Shown here: positions 49,954 through 61,860 of the stretch, piece by piece
Numbering within the stretch: the first letter of the stretch is position 1
Layout of the letters: each line of letters begins with the position of its first letter
From: Ichthyophthirius multifiliis
Taxonomy: Eukaryota > Ciliophora > Oligohymenophorea > Hymenostomatida
Assembly: GCF_000220395.1 (NCBI RefSeq)
Contig: NW_004086056.1
Span: 186,001-250,000, forward strand
Direction of reading: 5' to 3'
Length of the DNA: 64,000 nucleotides
Program-made: the position numbers and the translations under genes
Notes under the pieces: generated by a model
Told to the model about the DNA's origin: nothing
Seen by the model: the letters and a program-made list of their open reading frames with translations, nothing else
Database searches by the model: none

Positions 49954-50986
49954 TATCTTTATTTATCTCATAATTAATTTCTTTTTAAAATTGATATAGA
50001 ATCAGGAAATTTAATTTAAAAAATTAGTACGTTTAATAATTTATTAAGTAAAATATTATCATACTTTTAAGAAGAATAAGATAATGTTATACTTTTTAAT
50101 GAAAAATCTGAATATTAAATATTACAAAATTAACAAATATTTAATTTTTCTAATAAAATTTACTGTCCATTTTCAATAATTTAATCTATTAATAATTGTT
50201 TTTATATTATTTGTGGTGCACATTCATTTACATCTTAATAAATGTCAAATATATTATTTATGAATTATTAAGAATTTAATTGCTATCATTTTTTAAAAAA
50301 TATAATTTTAAATTTTGAAAAATATATTATAGATGATAACTAAGGTAATTATTAAAGTTTATTTCCTTTTAACTTTGATGACTGTTTATTTTTCTTTTTA
50401 AAAAAACCGAATTTTTTTACTGAAACATTAAAAATTTCCCTTATGATATAAGAAAAAATAATGCTATTTAAAAATTTAAATTAAACAAATCTTATATTGA
50501 TGAATTTGATTAATTTGTTGATTCTTTAAATATTTAAAGTTATAAATTATTGCTTTTAAATGAAAAAATTCTACTTTTTTTAACTTGCTTATAAAAAAAT
50601 TAACTTAAATCATATTTTTAAACTTTATAAAATAAAATTTTTTAAGAAACTTTTAAAAAATGTTTCTTAAATTATAAACCTAATATCCCAATTCTTCTAT
50701 TTTCAAAAGAATATCCTCTGAAGTAAATAAAGATTAAATTAAAAACGAATTTTTGGATTATGAAAATAATATTTTAAATGGAGTTTAAATCAAATGTATT
50801 ATTACGCATCTTGTAATTACAAATGAACCTATGCTTAAATGTAAAAATTGTAAATGCTTTATGATTAATTTACATTCTTATCTAAAATAAGATTAATCTA
50901 ACTCTATTATTAATATTGAAAATGTTTTTTAGTTTAGAAATAATGTCTGTACTTTGTGTTTTGGTCAATGCAATCCTTTGTACTGA
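48673..50986 (+). CDS. Possible TFIIIC90/GTF3C4-like propeller protein with C-terminal Cys cluster
   Basis: The start at 48673 reads MNINNEIIYDLSKEFEIFKE. Exons joined across A/T-rich introns give QDEFTRVYNDEISQEDFV, MIRISKYPLGQTNQPIITIL and LNNGDAYNIQQNQG, then YEWSEPIFTQENYFQFLI and HSFDGFISFVKYSD. After a run of about 18 Asn comes YLYLSHNQFLFKIDIESGNL. These repeated beta-strand patterns resemble WD40-type blades. The C-terminus holds two Cys pairs (LKCKNCKCF and NNVCTLCFGQC) and ends NPLY at TGA 50984-50986. The combination of a propeller with a 'PLG....' strand and a terminal Cys-pair domain recalls the TFIIIC 90-kDa subunit, but this is a weak match. Confidence 0.5.
49900..49953 (+). 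repeat. (AAT)n array, in-frame polyasparagine
   Basis: About 18 Asn codons, nearly all AAT, lie between FLPNNNQ and YLYLSHNQF in the propeller-like gene. The frame is open on both sides, so here the array is coding. Confidence 0.75.
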
Positions 50987-52168
50987 AAAAAATAAAATTT
51001 ACTTAAAGGATTTTAACATATACATGTGATAAAAAAAAATATATTTATAAATAATTAAAACTTTTATTATTTTATAAATATTAATAGTAATTTTTTCCAA
51101 TTGATACTAATTTTAAATTTATTTAATTTTAAAAAATTTTATAATAAAATTAATTATTATAAATATTCTTATTTTATATATATGAAAATCCATTCTTAAT
51201 AATAAATACTTTTAAATAGATTATATATATTTGGATACAAATTAGAAAAAAAATAGTATGATATTTAGATTATTTATTACTAGTTATATTTTTATAGTTA
51301 ATAGTTAATAAAGTTATATTCAAAGTTTTTATATTTTTATACAATGTGCTTCAACTATTATTTTTCATATTTTTGTAGAGATTTAGTTTTATTATTAAGA
51401 ATATAAATCATATATACATATAATATATATTCAATATGATTTGAAATATTTTTTATTTTAATTAAATAAGCTTTGAATAAATATGCTTAATTTTTTATTT
51501 TTTTATTATAAAAGATAAAAAACAAATAAATAGATGTTATATATATTACAAATAATATTTAATATATTTTAATATTTATTTATATTATAAATTTTAATAT
51601 AACAAATTAATAATTTTAATTTTCAATTGTATTAAATTATAAAATATATTTAAAAATCTGATAAAAAATAATTAACATTGACTTTTGTATTATCCGAATA
51701 TTTTTTTTATTCAAATTTAAATAATAAAGAAAAACTTTCAAATAAATATATTATAAATTAAGCTAACCTTATTAAAATTTAAATATATATTAATTTTTTA
51801 TTTTTAATTATATATAAGTAAATTTAATAAATATTTGAAATAATAAAATAAAAATATTTGCCTTAAACTATATATTTTAAGGTAAGATTTTTAAATTATT
51901 TTTTTCCTTTATTTGTTAAATATAAAAAATTAAAGTTAATAATAGTTATTTAAGATAATTAATTCTTTTATTATAATTTATTAAATATAAAATCTACCCA
52001 CAAAAACAAGAAATTAAAAAAAAAAAAACATAAAAGTTAAAAATAAAAAATAAAGGTAAAAAGGAATAAATAAAAAAATATATCATAAAATAATTGATAT
52101 ATAAAAAAAAAAAATATTTAATTTAATAAAATAAATATAAAACAAAAAAATTAAATAAATAAAAAAAA
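50987..52168. promoter_or_regulatory. Upstream region of actin, A/T-rich
   Basis: About 1.2 kb between the propeller gene and actin, without any codon pattern. It presumably carries the promoter of the highly expressed actin gene. A long A-rich leader (about 52010-52168) precedes the ATG, as is common for highly expressed ciliate genes. No specific site was identified. Confidence 0.5.
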
Positions 52169-53299
52169 ATGGCAGACGGAGACTCACCCGCAGTTGTAAT
52201 TGATAATGGATCTGGTATGTGTAAAGCAGGAATAGCTGGAGATGACGCCCCAAGAGCATCATTCCCTGCAATAGTAGGAAGACCAAAAATGCCCGGTATT
52301 ATGGTTGGAATGGACCAAAAAGAATGCTATATTGGAGACGAAGCCCAAGCCAAAAGAGGTGTTTTAAACTTAAAATATCCTATAGAGCATGGTATAGTAA
52401 CAGACTATGATGATATGGAAAAAATATGGCATCATTGTTTCTTTAATGAACTTCGTGTTGCTCCTGAAGAACACCCTTGTTTATTAACTGAAGCTCCTTA
52501 AAATCCTAAATTGAATCGTGAAAAGATGACTAAAACAATGTTTGAGACATTTAACGTACCCGCTTTTTACGTTGCTATCTAAGCAGTGCTTTCTTTATAT
52601 GCATCAGGTAGAACTACTGGTATTGTAGTTGATTCTGGAGATGGTGTAACTCATACAGTCCCTATTTATGAAGGTTATGCTCTTCCTCATGCTATTTTAA
52701 GAATTGATTTGGCTGGAAGAGACTTAACTGATTATATGATGAAACTTTTATACGAAATTGGACTTAATTTCTCATCTTCTGCTGAAAAAGAAATCATTAG
52801 AGATATCAAAGAAAAATTAGCTTATGTCTCTCTTGATTTCGATTAGGAAATGAAAAGTTATGAAAATACTTCTTAAAATGATAAACCTTATGAATTACCT
52901 GATGGTAATATTATTACTGTATAAAACTAAAGAATTAGATGCCCTGAATTATTGTTCAAGCCAGCTCTTATTGGTAAAGAATTTCCTGGTATCCATGAAT
53001 TGAGTTTCAACTCTATCATGAAGTGTGATGTTGATGTCAGAAAAGATCTCTATAATAATGTCGTACTTTCTGGTGGTACTACTATGTTCCCTGGTATTGC
53101 TGAAAGACTTTCTAAAGAAATTAGTGCTTTAGCACCTTCTTCTATGAAAATTAAAGTTGTTGCACCCCCTGAGAGAAAATATTCTGTCTGGATTGGTGGT
53201 TCTATTTTATCTTCTTTATCCACTTTCTAAACTATGTGGATTACTAAAGCTGAATACGAAGAAGCTGGTCCTTCTATTGTTCACAGAAAATGTTTCTGA
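52169..53299 (+). CDS. ACT1: Actin, intronless
   Basis: The 376-codon frame from [16 protein letters not shown] to IVHRKCF (TGA 53297-53299) is full length without any intron. Nucleotide-binding loops [10 protein letters not shown] and [13 protein letters not shown] are intact, as are the DNase-binding loop region [18 protein letters not shown], the hydrophobic plug area and the C-terminal Cys-Phe. Six TAA codons and one TAG are read as Gln. Among them are the TAA in FYVAIQAVLSLY, the invariant catalytic Gln near residue 137, and those in DFDQEM and STFQTMW. Base use is richer in G/C than in neighbouring genes, as expected for high expression. Ciliate-typical changes, such as EAPQNPK, are present. 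It is a cytoskeletal actin, also a partner of p28-class inner dynein arms. Confidence 0.99.
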
Positions 53300-53967
53300 T
53301 AAGAACTTTTATTTTATTTTATTTTATTTGTCGGTTTTTTATTTATTTTTAATATTAAAAAATTTTATAATAAAAAAAAATTAGGGTTTTCATTTTTTTT
53401 ATATTTTTTTTCGATTAAATAAGATTTTTTTAAAAAAATATTTTATAATAATGCAAATTCTAAATTATTAATTTGTTTTAATTAAATAAAATTATATTTA
53501 TATTATATGTATTATATATCTAAAATAAAAAAAATATAACTGCATGAATTTTAATATCTTATAAGGATTTATTTATTTATATAATTTTTGATAGTAATTT
53601 GTGTCTAACTAAAATTAAAATAAAGATAAAATTTTAATATATATTATTTTTTACAGTATAAACTAATATATAATTTTTCAGATAAAATTATAGTATTATA
53701 TATTTTTTAAATATTAATTTATTTATTTTTATTTCGTACATTTATAATAAGCTAAAGCAAAACATAATTTAAAAAAAAAATTAAAAATTATATAAAAATT
53801 TGAAAATCATAAAAAATTTAAAATAAGAAAAGTAGGAAATATTATAATGAATAAAATTATATATATAATATTTTTTAAAAAAAATTAATTTAATTTAAAA
53901 TAAATAAATAATAATTTAAAGTATAAATATACATTTATAAAAAATACATATATATAAGAAAATATAA
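53300..53967. other. Intergenic, A/T-rich
   Basis: Actin 3' flank and upstream region of the phosphatase gene. A/T only, with no coding signal. Confidence 0.6.
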
Positions 53968-54852
53968 ATGATTGAACTTTGGCTCATAAGACACGGACAA
54001 ACTGAAGATAATATAACTTAAACATTAGCAGGTCATACTCCTGGAAAACTGACTGAATTAGGTATTAAGCAAGCAATGATAACAGGAGAATTTTTAAAAA
54101 ATGAAAAATTTGATTATTCATATGTATCTGATTTAGGCAGAACAAAAGAAACATACGAGGTAATAAGCAAATAAATGAACTATAGTAAAGAAATTAAATA
54201 AGTTACTTATTCTAGTTTAATGCGAGAAAAAGGTGGGGGTGTTTTTGAAGGAAAGTCGTTAGCGTATTTTAGATAATAAGCAGAGAAAAATAAAGTTCCT
54301 ATAAGACAATTTAAAGGGTAAGATGGGGAAAATTGGAATGATGTTTTATTACGAGCTGAGAAATTTCTAACTTTATTAATAAATAATCATTTAAAAAATA
54401 AAGAAAATGCAAAAATTATTGGAGTTTCTCATGGAGGATTTATTATGGAAGTTTATAATTGCATTGGGTTATTTTAGGAAAATAAAGAACCCAATTTAAA
54501 TAATAATGCAACTAATTGTTCTATTCATAAATTCTAAATTTAACTTAAGTAAGAAAATTCTTTAAATAATTAAGGCTAAGATCTTTCAATTAAAGATGTA
54601 AATATAAAAATTATTGATAGAAATAATTCTCATCATTTAAATAGTTAACAAGCTACATAATAATTATAATAATTTTAATTGAAATAAGCAAAAGTTTAAT
54701 AAAAACCTATCAGATCAAAAACAAATATTAAAGTAAGTGTAAGTAAACCAATTATTGCTCAAAGCTTGAAAACTAATAATATTTTGCTTAAAGCAAAACA
54801 GACTTAAGTTATTGCTAAAAAATAAAATGTAGTAAAAACAAAAAAGTAATGA
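53968..54852 (+). CDS. Histidine phosphatase (phosphoglycerate mutase-like/TIGAR-like)
   Basis: The 294-codon frame from the ATG at 53968 opens MIELWLIRHGQTEDN with the catalytic RHG motif (His at about residue 9). It continues GHTPGKLTELGIKQAMITGE, YVSDLGRTKETYE with the conserved Arg, SSLMREKGGGVFEGKSL with the acidic acid/base residue, and IIGVSHGGFIMEV with the second catalytic His. The core is therefore complete. Residues after about 180 form a Gln/Asn/Lys-rich tail (SKPIIAQSLKTNNILL) not found in usual family members. Substrate is unknown: a sugar bisphosphate or small phosphoester is likely, a protein is possible. No introns. Confidence 0.9.
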
Positions 54853-55301
54853 ATATTGAATACATTTGTTAGATTAAAATATTATTAATTATATAAAAAT
54901 AATTTTATAAAAAAACTAAATATATATTAATTTTTATATATCATTAATATAAAATTTCTTATAATTAATAAATTTAAAAAATATTAAATTAAAAAAATTA
55001 TAATTATTTATAAAAAAAAATATTTAAAATATATACTACTAAATTAAACTTATTTAATTTGGATTATTTTAAGAAATTGGAAAATAAGATATCGCTTTAT
55101 GAAAATTTATATAAAAAATAAATAACGAAAATGAAAAAAATAGTTATAAATTAAAAATAAATAATGGTTTTTAGATAGATAATATAATAATATTTTTTAA
55201 ATTATTATAATTTTAATTTTTTTAATAAGTATTAAAATAATCTATAATTTATCCTATAATAGAAAAATAAAATCAAATATAATAATAAAAATAAAAATAA
55301 A
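54853..55301. other. Spacer, may contain 5' exon of the next gene
   Basis: A/T-rich. The segment 55040-55130 reads NLDYFKKLENKISLYENLYK in frame with the following gene, so its true start may lie here rather than at 55302. Confidence 0.4.
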
Positions 55302-57139
55302 ATGAATAATAAAAATAAATATTCTATAATAAATTAAAATCCAAATTTTTCCAATAATCTAATTGTCCAAAACATAAAATAAAATAAATACAAAAAAATA
55401 TTTTTATAATAAAAAACAAATTCTTTGATTAATTTAAATTTTAAATCAAAATTATCTCATTAATAATTAGATTCTGAATAAAAATATATGCGAAATCCAT
55501 CTTTGTAAAATCTGAATTAAATATAATCGAATCTATAAGCATAAGATAATACATTTAAATTTACAAAAAGTAAGACTTTTTATGATAGATAAAGTATATA
55601 TAACTTAAAAGACTATTAATAATTGAGGTAAAAAATGACAAGTACATATAATAATATGAAAAGTTAAAGTATAAATAATAAAGATGATCCCATATAATAA
55701 AATTAAAAAAGAAATTTAATTTAATAATTCGGGAATAAGGTAAATTAATTTTTGAAAATATTGAATGATAAAAGTTAACATAATTAATATAAATCATATG
55801 ATAAATGCTATAAAGAATTGAATTAGGTATATAATAGTATAAATAATTAATAAAAGGAAAATACATTAAGCATGTAATAATAGTAACTTTAATTTGGTGA
55901 TATTTCATAATAAAAATATTAAAGTTGTGTTTCCAGAGATAAAAAAGATCAACTTCCGTAAATAGATTATTTATTTAAAAAAAACAGGAATTAGAAATAA
56001 AGTTTTAAAGAATAGGATAAAACTAAAGATTGGAAATATAGAATTTATTATTAAATTAATTAACATTAATTTTAAGAATTATCTCATGAAGAATTTAATG
56101 AATTAAATGAATAATAATAGAAGAATTATTAATTATTATTATAATAATTTTAATAGAAAGGAAATAAATTTTGTGTAAAAATTATAAATAGATAGAATAA
56201 CGAAAACAAAAACAATAATAAAACCATTTAAAATAATTCTAGATTTTAAGATTTACTTTTGATGAAGTTTAAAGATTATTTATAATAAAATAATTATAAT
56301 TATGATGAAAAAGTTAAGATTATGAAAAAATTTTAGGAATAACTTATTATTAATTTAGAAAAAAAATCTTTCAAAATCTGTATTAGAAAAGGGATAGAAC
56401 CATAAAATTAAAATTTTAATGATTTTTATGCTTTTGATTAAAATTAAATTTAAAATTTAGATTTCATATCTTAAAATTTTTTAAAATAAAAAGATAAAAT
56501 ATTTGAAGATATTTATTAAAAAACTATAGAATAAATTAACATTGAAAACGGGTTTTACTAATAATATAAAGAAAGTTAATCATCAGAATAAAGTTCCTTA
56601 TAATAAAATTAAGAAATAATAAAAACTGATTTTAAAGTTTAAGAAAAAGAAGAACCTTTATAAAAATTTTAATAAAAAGAAAAATTTCCTGAAATTATAA
56701 TATAATAAACATAACAAAAAACATAGTAAAAAGAAATTAAAAAAACTAAAAAACAAAACTAAAAATACTAAAAAATAATAATAAAAACCTAAATGGTAAA
56801 TATAAAATAATAATTAACAATAATAATTCTGAAAAGATGATAGTTATGATGAATATGATATTTCAATGTATAAAGATACTAACAATCAAAATATATAAAT
56901 GTCAGAATAATAAACAGATGATTAAAAACAGTAAAAAGAAATATTATAGTAATAAAAAAATTTATTATTATTGATGATATGTATAATATAAATTTATAAG
57001 AATATGGACAATAATAATAACCTATTTATAAAAAAAAAAAGGTTAAAGATATATAAAAAAATAATGATTACATAAATTTATAAATAAAATAAAAAAAAAA
57101 TTAATAAACATACAAGAATAAAAAAAATAATGCAAAACT

Positions 57140-57181
<42 letters not shown>

Positions 57182-58343
57182 TTAATAATAATAATAATAA
57201 TATGAAGAAGAATAATAATATGAAGAAGAATAATAATATGAAGAAGAACAAGGATAAAAAGAAGCAGATGAAAAAGAAAATGAAGAAGAAGTAGATGACT
57301 AAGAAGAAGAACAAAAAGAAATAGCAGAAGAAGAATTGTAAGAAGATGAAGATATATTTGAAGAAATCGGTATAGAAAAAGGATATGAATAATTAAAATA
57401 AAAATATGATGAAGATTTTTATGACTATTAATAATTTTAAAAATTAAATAATTCTCATTTAAATTAAAAAATAATAATATAAAAAGATAACTTAGAAAAT
57501 ATAAAAAAAAATTAAGATGACTACTAATATGAACGATTTAAATAATAATTATCTAAACTTGTTGATTATCAGGCAAAAATATAAAATACAGAACAATTTG
57601 ATATAAATGAAATGAATCTATAAAATATAAATTACAATAATATTGATTAATTATTACTAAATAAAAAGGAAAATTTTTAAAAATTAAATTCTACCTAAAT
57701 AACTTAAATTCATAATTAAATATTAAAAAAATAAAATTCATTATTTTAATAAGAAAAATAAATTAAAAAATCATTAGAAACATATCAAATATAGTAATAA
57801 GTATATAATTAATAAGATTAATAATCAGTTGAAGATTAATAAAATTATTAAACTATAAAATTAGGAACAGGCTTTTTAGATAGTATATTAAATTGTTAAG
57901 ATTACAAAGATTTTGATTTAAGTCCATATAAAATAATTAATATAAATGTTAATTTTCCTAAAAATAGATAATTTTAAGGCGAATAAGATAACGCTTTTAT
58001 AAAGAAAATATACTAATGGAAAGTTGAAATGGATGAATAGAATATAAAATATAACAATTTTTATGAAAAAACTATTATTTAATTAGTTAAAGTTAATAAA
58101 AAATATTAAAATCATTATGACAAAGAATATATATATAACCTTGAAAACAAAATTTCTTGTTAAAAAAATTATAGAAATAAACTTTAAAATTATAGACGTA
58201 ACAGCTTTTCTAAATAAAAAAATCAAAATAATTAATATATTAGTAATAATAATTATAATACAGAAAATAATTTATAAAATTTAAATATAGAAGATAAATA
58301 TTATTCTAAATAAATAATTTCAAATTAGATTTTTTTTTTGTGA
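55302..58343 (+). CDS. Very Gln/Asn-rich acidic protein, unknown function
   Basis: From MNNKNKYSIINQNPNFSNNL the frame stays open without TGA to about 56835, far longer than chance allows. Recognisable non-repetitive parts include KKDQLPQIDYLFKKNRNQ, KDWKYRIYYQINQHQ and KSFKICIRKGIEPQNQ. After at least one intron near 56795-56840 it continues DDSYDEYDISMYKDTNNQ, a polyglutamine run, three YEEEQQ units and a Glu-rich block (EENEEEVDDQEEEQ pattern). It then runs KLGTGFLDSILNCQDYKDFD and FPKNRQFQGEQDNAFIKKIY, ending at TGA 58341-58343. No domain was recognised. The start is uncertain because upstream in-frame sequence is also open. Confidence 0.6.
57144..57254 (+). repeat. TAA-encoded polyglutamine and three 18-nt YEEEQQ repeats
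   Basis: Twelve TAA codons, one TAT and six more TAA encode Q12-Y-Q6. Directly after it, three tandem 18-base units encode YEEEQQ (the last one ending EEEQG). In the standard code this tract would be a wall of stop codons. Confidence 0.85.
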
Positions 58344-59739
58344 AATCTTTGATTAAATATATTTATTTGTAAAAATATTGTTTAAATAACATATAAATAT
58401 AAATATAAATATAAAATAAATATAAATATAAAATAAATATAATTAAATATTTAAAAATATATATATTTATTCATTTATAAAAAATATATATTTATATATA
58501 TAAAAATATATATATATATGTATATATATATTTAGATGTATATATATATATACATTTATATAGATTTTTATTTATTTATATTTTTTTTTCTGAAATTTTT
58601 TATAATTATTTTTTAAATATAAATTATTTTATTCTTTTATTCTTTTATCACATTTTTATTTTATACATTTTTTGAAATCATTTAAGTAAATAATTTTTAC
58701 AATGTTATCTCATTATCCTAAAATAATTTTATATATTAATATAAAAATATTTTATTTAATATAATTTAATATTTTTATTTTTATTTTTTTTTATTTTTTA
58801 AATTTTTTTTATTTTTATCTTAGAATCTTTTCAAAATATTATAATATAAAAGGTATATCTTTATCCATATTAAAATAATTTATAATTGAGTATTACATAA
58901 ATTAATATTTAGAATATAAATATAATTAATTTTTTTATATATATTATATAAATTATTACATTATAAAATGACCATGAAACGTACTATATATATATTTATT
59001 TTATATAGTTTTAAAAAATATCTAAAATTTATTTTTATTTATTTTTAGGATATATGAAATAAAATATAAAATTTTTAATAATAAATAATATATTTAAATA
59101 AATATTTATTGTAATTTTCATTAATATTTAAAAAAAAAATATAAAAAATTATTTTTTTTATGTAAATTTTTTTTTTTTTATTATTATTTTTTTTTCAAAG
59201 TTAAATTTTAACTTAAAAAAATAAATAAATTTAAATTATATTTTGAAATAAATAATTTATTCTATTTATAATATTATAAATAAATAATTACAAAAAAAAA
59301 TAATACAAAGAGGTTTTTAACAATAATTTGCCAAAAATTATTTTGAAAGAAGATATAAAGAATTTATTATTTTTTTTCTTTTTAAAAAAATTTAAATTTT
59401 TCATTTAAAATAAATTATGTATATTATATAAAGAAAGAATATTATTTATTATGAAAACATTATTTAATATAAAAATGGATAATATTATTAATTTTAAAAA
59501 TAATATTTAAAAATTATATAAAAATAAATTAAATATAATTAAAATATAAATTACTAAAATATAAAAATCTTAAGTTTATAGTTAAGATAAATTATTAAAT
59601 ATAAATTCATTTATTAATTTTATTTTATTTTCAAATATTTGTTAACATATTATTATTTTAACAATTAATCTAACTAAATACATAAAAATGTAAAATAAAT
59701 TAAATATTGCTGCAATAAATTAATATAAAAATTCTTAAT
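58344..59739. other. Long A/T-rich intergenic stretch with AT and TAAATA repeats
   Basis: About 1.4 kb without a gene. It holds imperfect ATAAATATA repeats at about 58390-58445 and a TATATA/TGTATA tract at about 58480-58560. No codon bias was seen in any frame. Confidence 0.6.
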
Positions 59740-61624
59740 ATGAATAAAGTATCTTATTATAATTTTAATACTAATTTTAATTAGTAATATAAAAACTATT
59801 CTTTTAAAATAAAATTAAAATCAATAGATTAAATTGAAAACAAAATATTATGTAAGTCTCCATCTTTACTAAAAACGAATTATGAAGAAGATATAGAAAC
59901 TGAAAAAAATAAATTGAAAGAAATCTAATTTAATAAATCAGCCTCACAAAAACATATAAGTAACATAATTTTATATTTATCCATATAATTTATTAATCTT
60001 TTAATTATGATATTATTTGTAAAAAAAAATAAGATCAATATTAAAATTTATTAAAACTACCTTAAATTTTAAAACAAAATTATAGCTCTCATAACATGAT
60101 TTAGACATAAAATCAAAATAATTAAGACTTATTTATTAAAAACAAAATTGAAATAAACAAAGAAAATTAATGTTATTAATAAATAGATTATTAAAATAAA
60201 TATTAAGTATAGTTATTTTTTTTATAATATTTATTTATTAATATAATAAATGTTAAATTATTATTATTAATATTTTTATAATTATTTTTATTTTTATTTT
60301 TATTTTTTTTCTATAATTAATTTTTATATAGAAATCTATTTAGGAATCTAAGAATAAAATACTTAAATAGAAAAATAAAATAATTTAATTATTAATAACT
60401 TTAATAAAGATAACTTTTTTTAATATCCACTTTAAGAATAATAAACAAATTAAATAGAAATATAAAATATTGAAAAGCTTTAAGTCTTAAAACTAAATTA
60501 TAAAATAAACTTAATATAAACCTATTTAAATATTAGATAGCTAAAATATAAGCAGAAGGTAATTAGAAATAAATTATTAATCTTAAAAATTTGAATAAAA
60601 AATCATAGTTAAAATAATTTACTAGAATAATATATAATTAAATAAACTATAGGATTAGGCAGTTAAGCTATAGTCCGTTTAGGTGTAGATTAAAATAATA
60701 AAAATAGCTAAGTAGCAATAAAAATATATCCTAAATACAAATTAAATGATAAATTTTAAAAATAAAATTTAGAAAGAGAAATAGAAATACTTAAAAAATA
60801 AACCATTAAAATATTATAAAATTAATAAAAGTTATTGAAACTAATTAAAATGTAAAAAAATATAATATTTTTATATATTTTTTTATTAATAAAATAAATG
60901 AATAGACTAATATTATAATGGAATATATTGGTTTAAACTCCCTTCATTATCATTTGAAAGTGCTAAATCATGCGAATTATAAAAAAAATATAAAAATATT
61001 AGAAGGAGAAGCTAAGAGAATTTATAAATAAATTATTTAAGCATTGGATTATTTACATTAAAATAAAATAGCACATCGTGATATTAAACTTGATAATATT
61101 CTTCTCGATAAAAATAACAATGTTAAATTAATAGATTTTGGATTTTCTGTAATAACAAAACCTTATGAAAAATTAAATTAATATTGTGGATCTTTAAGTT
61201 TTTTTTTTTTTTTTTCATAAATTGTAATATTCAATAGATTATATGTCATCTGAAATATTAGAAAAAAAATAATATTTAGGATTTGCTGTAGATGTATGGG
61301 CTTCTGGAGTTTTATTATACGTAATTTTATGTGGAACATTCCCTTTTAAAGGAGAAAATGAAAACGAAGTATTAAAATCTATATAATAGGGATTACATGA
61401 TTTTCCTTATGATCTTAGTTAAGGCGTTAAAAATTTATTTTAATAAATCTTTAATTAAAATTAATAAAATAGAATTACTACTTCATAAGTATTATTATTA
61501 ATAATAATTTAATTTTATAATAATTTATTTTTATGATTTTAAGATTCTTAAAAGTGAATGGCTTAATCCTGTTGAAAAATAAATTATTACTGATATAAAT
61601 TATAAATATTCACTTATGCATTGA
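59740..61624 (+). CDS. Ser/Thr protein kinase, CAMK/AMPK-like
   Basis: The start at 59740 gives [16 protein letters not shown] and a Gln/Lys-rich N-terminal region of about 200 residues. The kinase domain begins [20 protein letters not shown], with catalytic Lys in [12 protein letters not shown] and helix-C Glu in LEREIEIL. After introns come [36 protein letters not shown] (HRD complete), [14 protein letters not shown] (DFG), YCGSL, the APE equivalent MSSEIL and [20 protein letters not shown]. The last exon gives [12 protein letters not shown] and TGA at 61622-61624. HRDIKLDN and the CGS insert point to the CAMK/AMPK branch. The Gly-rich loop has Ala in place of the third Gly and APE is SSE, but all catalytic residues are present. 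Confidence 0.9.
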
Positions 61625-61860
61625 TAAGAAATTAAGATTTATATTTTTATAAAAAAAATATAAAAAATTATTAATTTTATACTAATTTTAATTAATTTTA
61701 TATTTATTTTATGGTACAAATTATAATATTTTAATATATATATATATTTTCTTTTTATAATTTATGTCAACTTTTAAAATTATTTTTTATTTATTTTTAG
61801 TATAAATTTATTATATAAAATTTTACATATTATTATTAATAATAAAAAATAAATTATTTG

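Noticed and set aside
52083-52286. Minus-strand ORF overlapping the actin start
   Set aside because: Antisense shadow of actin, Leu/Phe-rich from base composition only.
52490-52860. Actin as a pseudogene because of internal TAA/TAG codons
   Set aside because: All these codons sit at Gln positions, the reading frame is otherwise perfect, and other genes in the window show the same use.
57078-57314. Minus-strand Phe/Leu-rich 'membrane' ORF
   Set aside because: It is the reverse of the TAA/GAA polyQ-polyE repeat on the plus strand.
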